Source of the DNA: Bacillota bacterium
Lineage (GTDB): Bacteria; Bacillota; Sulfobacillia; Symbiobacteriales; Symbiobacteriaceae
Length of the DNA stretch: 52,112 bases
Assembly (NCBI GenBank): GCA_023623185.1
Contig: JAMNXV010000162.1
Coordinates: 1 to 52,112, forward strand
Direction: 5' to 3'
Positions 52,035 to 52,112 of this stretch are shown here, in pieces (the stretch's first letter is position 1; each line of letters starts with the position of its first letter). A model generated the notes under the pieces. It was not told the origin of the DNA, searched no databases, and saw nothing but the letters and a program-made list of their open reading frames with translations. A program made the translations under genes and the position numbers.

Positions 52035-52112
52035 TCACCTGCTGTATCCGAAGGGCCACAGCCGGAAGTAATCCTTGACGTTCCGCCACAGCTTCGCCAG
52101 CCCCTCAGACTC
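52035..52112 (-). CDS. 3' end of a permease gene, probably LivM
   Basis: Only the last 25 codons and the stop are inside the window; the gene continues past the edge. It encodes a charged, aromatic tail: ESEGLAKLWRNVKDYFRL followed by WPFGYSR. LivM-type branched-chain permeases often end with a short Trp- and Leu-rich cytoplasmic tail of this type, and a livM gene is expected upstream of the binding protein and LivF. The assignment rests mainly on that context, so it is tentative. The repeat array begins immediately after its stop. Confidence 0.5.
   Translation of the reverse strand, partial: ESEGLAKLWRNVKDYFRLWPFGYSR

Noticed and set aside
51794-52078. 94-codon repeat-protein ORF
   Set aside because: Open only because the 33-bp unit is a multiple of three; no ribosome binding site, and it runs into the livM tail on the other strand.

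Overview
This is a GC-rich bacterial chromosome segment. It encodes no rRNA, tRNA, CRISPR array, transposase or phage gene that I can see. Strong AGGAGG-type ribosome binding sites, frequent GTG and TTG starts, SpoVR and YhbH sporulation-type proteins, Gram-positive sorting machinery and a Bacillus-like secreted subtilase point to a high-GC endospore-forming Firmicute. A Symbiobacterium-like organism is my best inference, not a database match.

Layout. 1-5.5 kb: a LysM protein, an MFS exporter, oligoendopeptidase F and a YeiH-type membrane protein. 5.5-14.1 kb: a respiratory nitrite-ammonification island. A minus-strand system II cytochrome c assembly operon (zinc-ribbon/TPR protein, ResA-like thioredoxin, ResB, ResC/CcsA) diverges from a plus-strand run of heme-motif histidine kinase, OmpR-type regulator, NrfH and NrfA. 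The assembly proteins would mature the multiheme NrfHA, and the two-component pair probably controls it. Two direct repeats with an 11-bp period sit just upstream of nrfH. 14.1-20 kb: an alpha/beta hydrolase, a large membrane GGDEF-EAL protein, a guanidinium-exporter-type SMR gene behind a structured attenuator leader, and a thiolase. 20-23 kb: an amidohydrolase and APC permease pair. 23-31 kb: regulators (a degenerate receiver with an HD domain, and a frameshifted LuxR regulator), SpoVR and two chemoreceptors.

31-38 kb: succinate-semialdehyde-type dehydrogenase, a class A beta-lactamase-like secreted hydrolase, a thiolase/HMG-CoA-synthase-like/DUF35 cassette with unusual truncations, an unknown protein and YhbH. 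38-48 kb: an extracellular block with a 1,921-residue multidomain subtilase, a surface protein ending in an LAxTG sorting signal, an unknown 398-residue protein, a tiny membrane protein and a class D/E-like sortase that probably anchors the surface protein. 48-52.1 kb: part of a branched-chain amino acid/aromatic acid uptake operon (minus strand: LivM tail, then the binding protein, LivF and a PaaK-like ligase). It is interrupted by two minisatellites with 33-bp and 40-bp periods.

The most interesting items are the kissing-loop-capable leader before the SMR gene, the reduced thiolase/HMGCS/DUF35 cassette, the heme-sensor and nrf regulatory logic, and the LAxTG-sortase pair.
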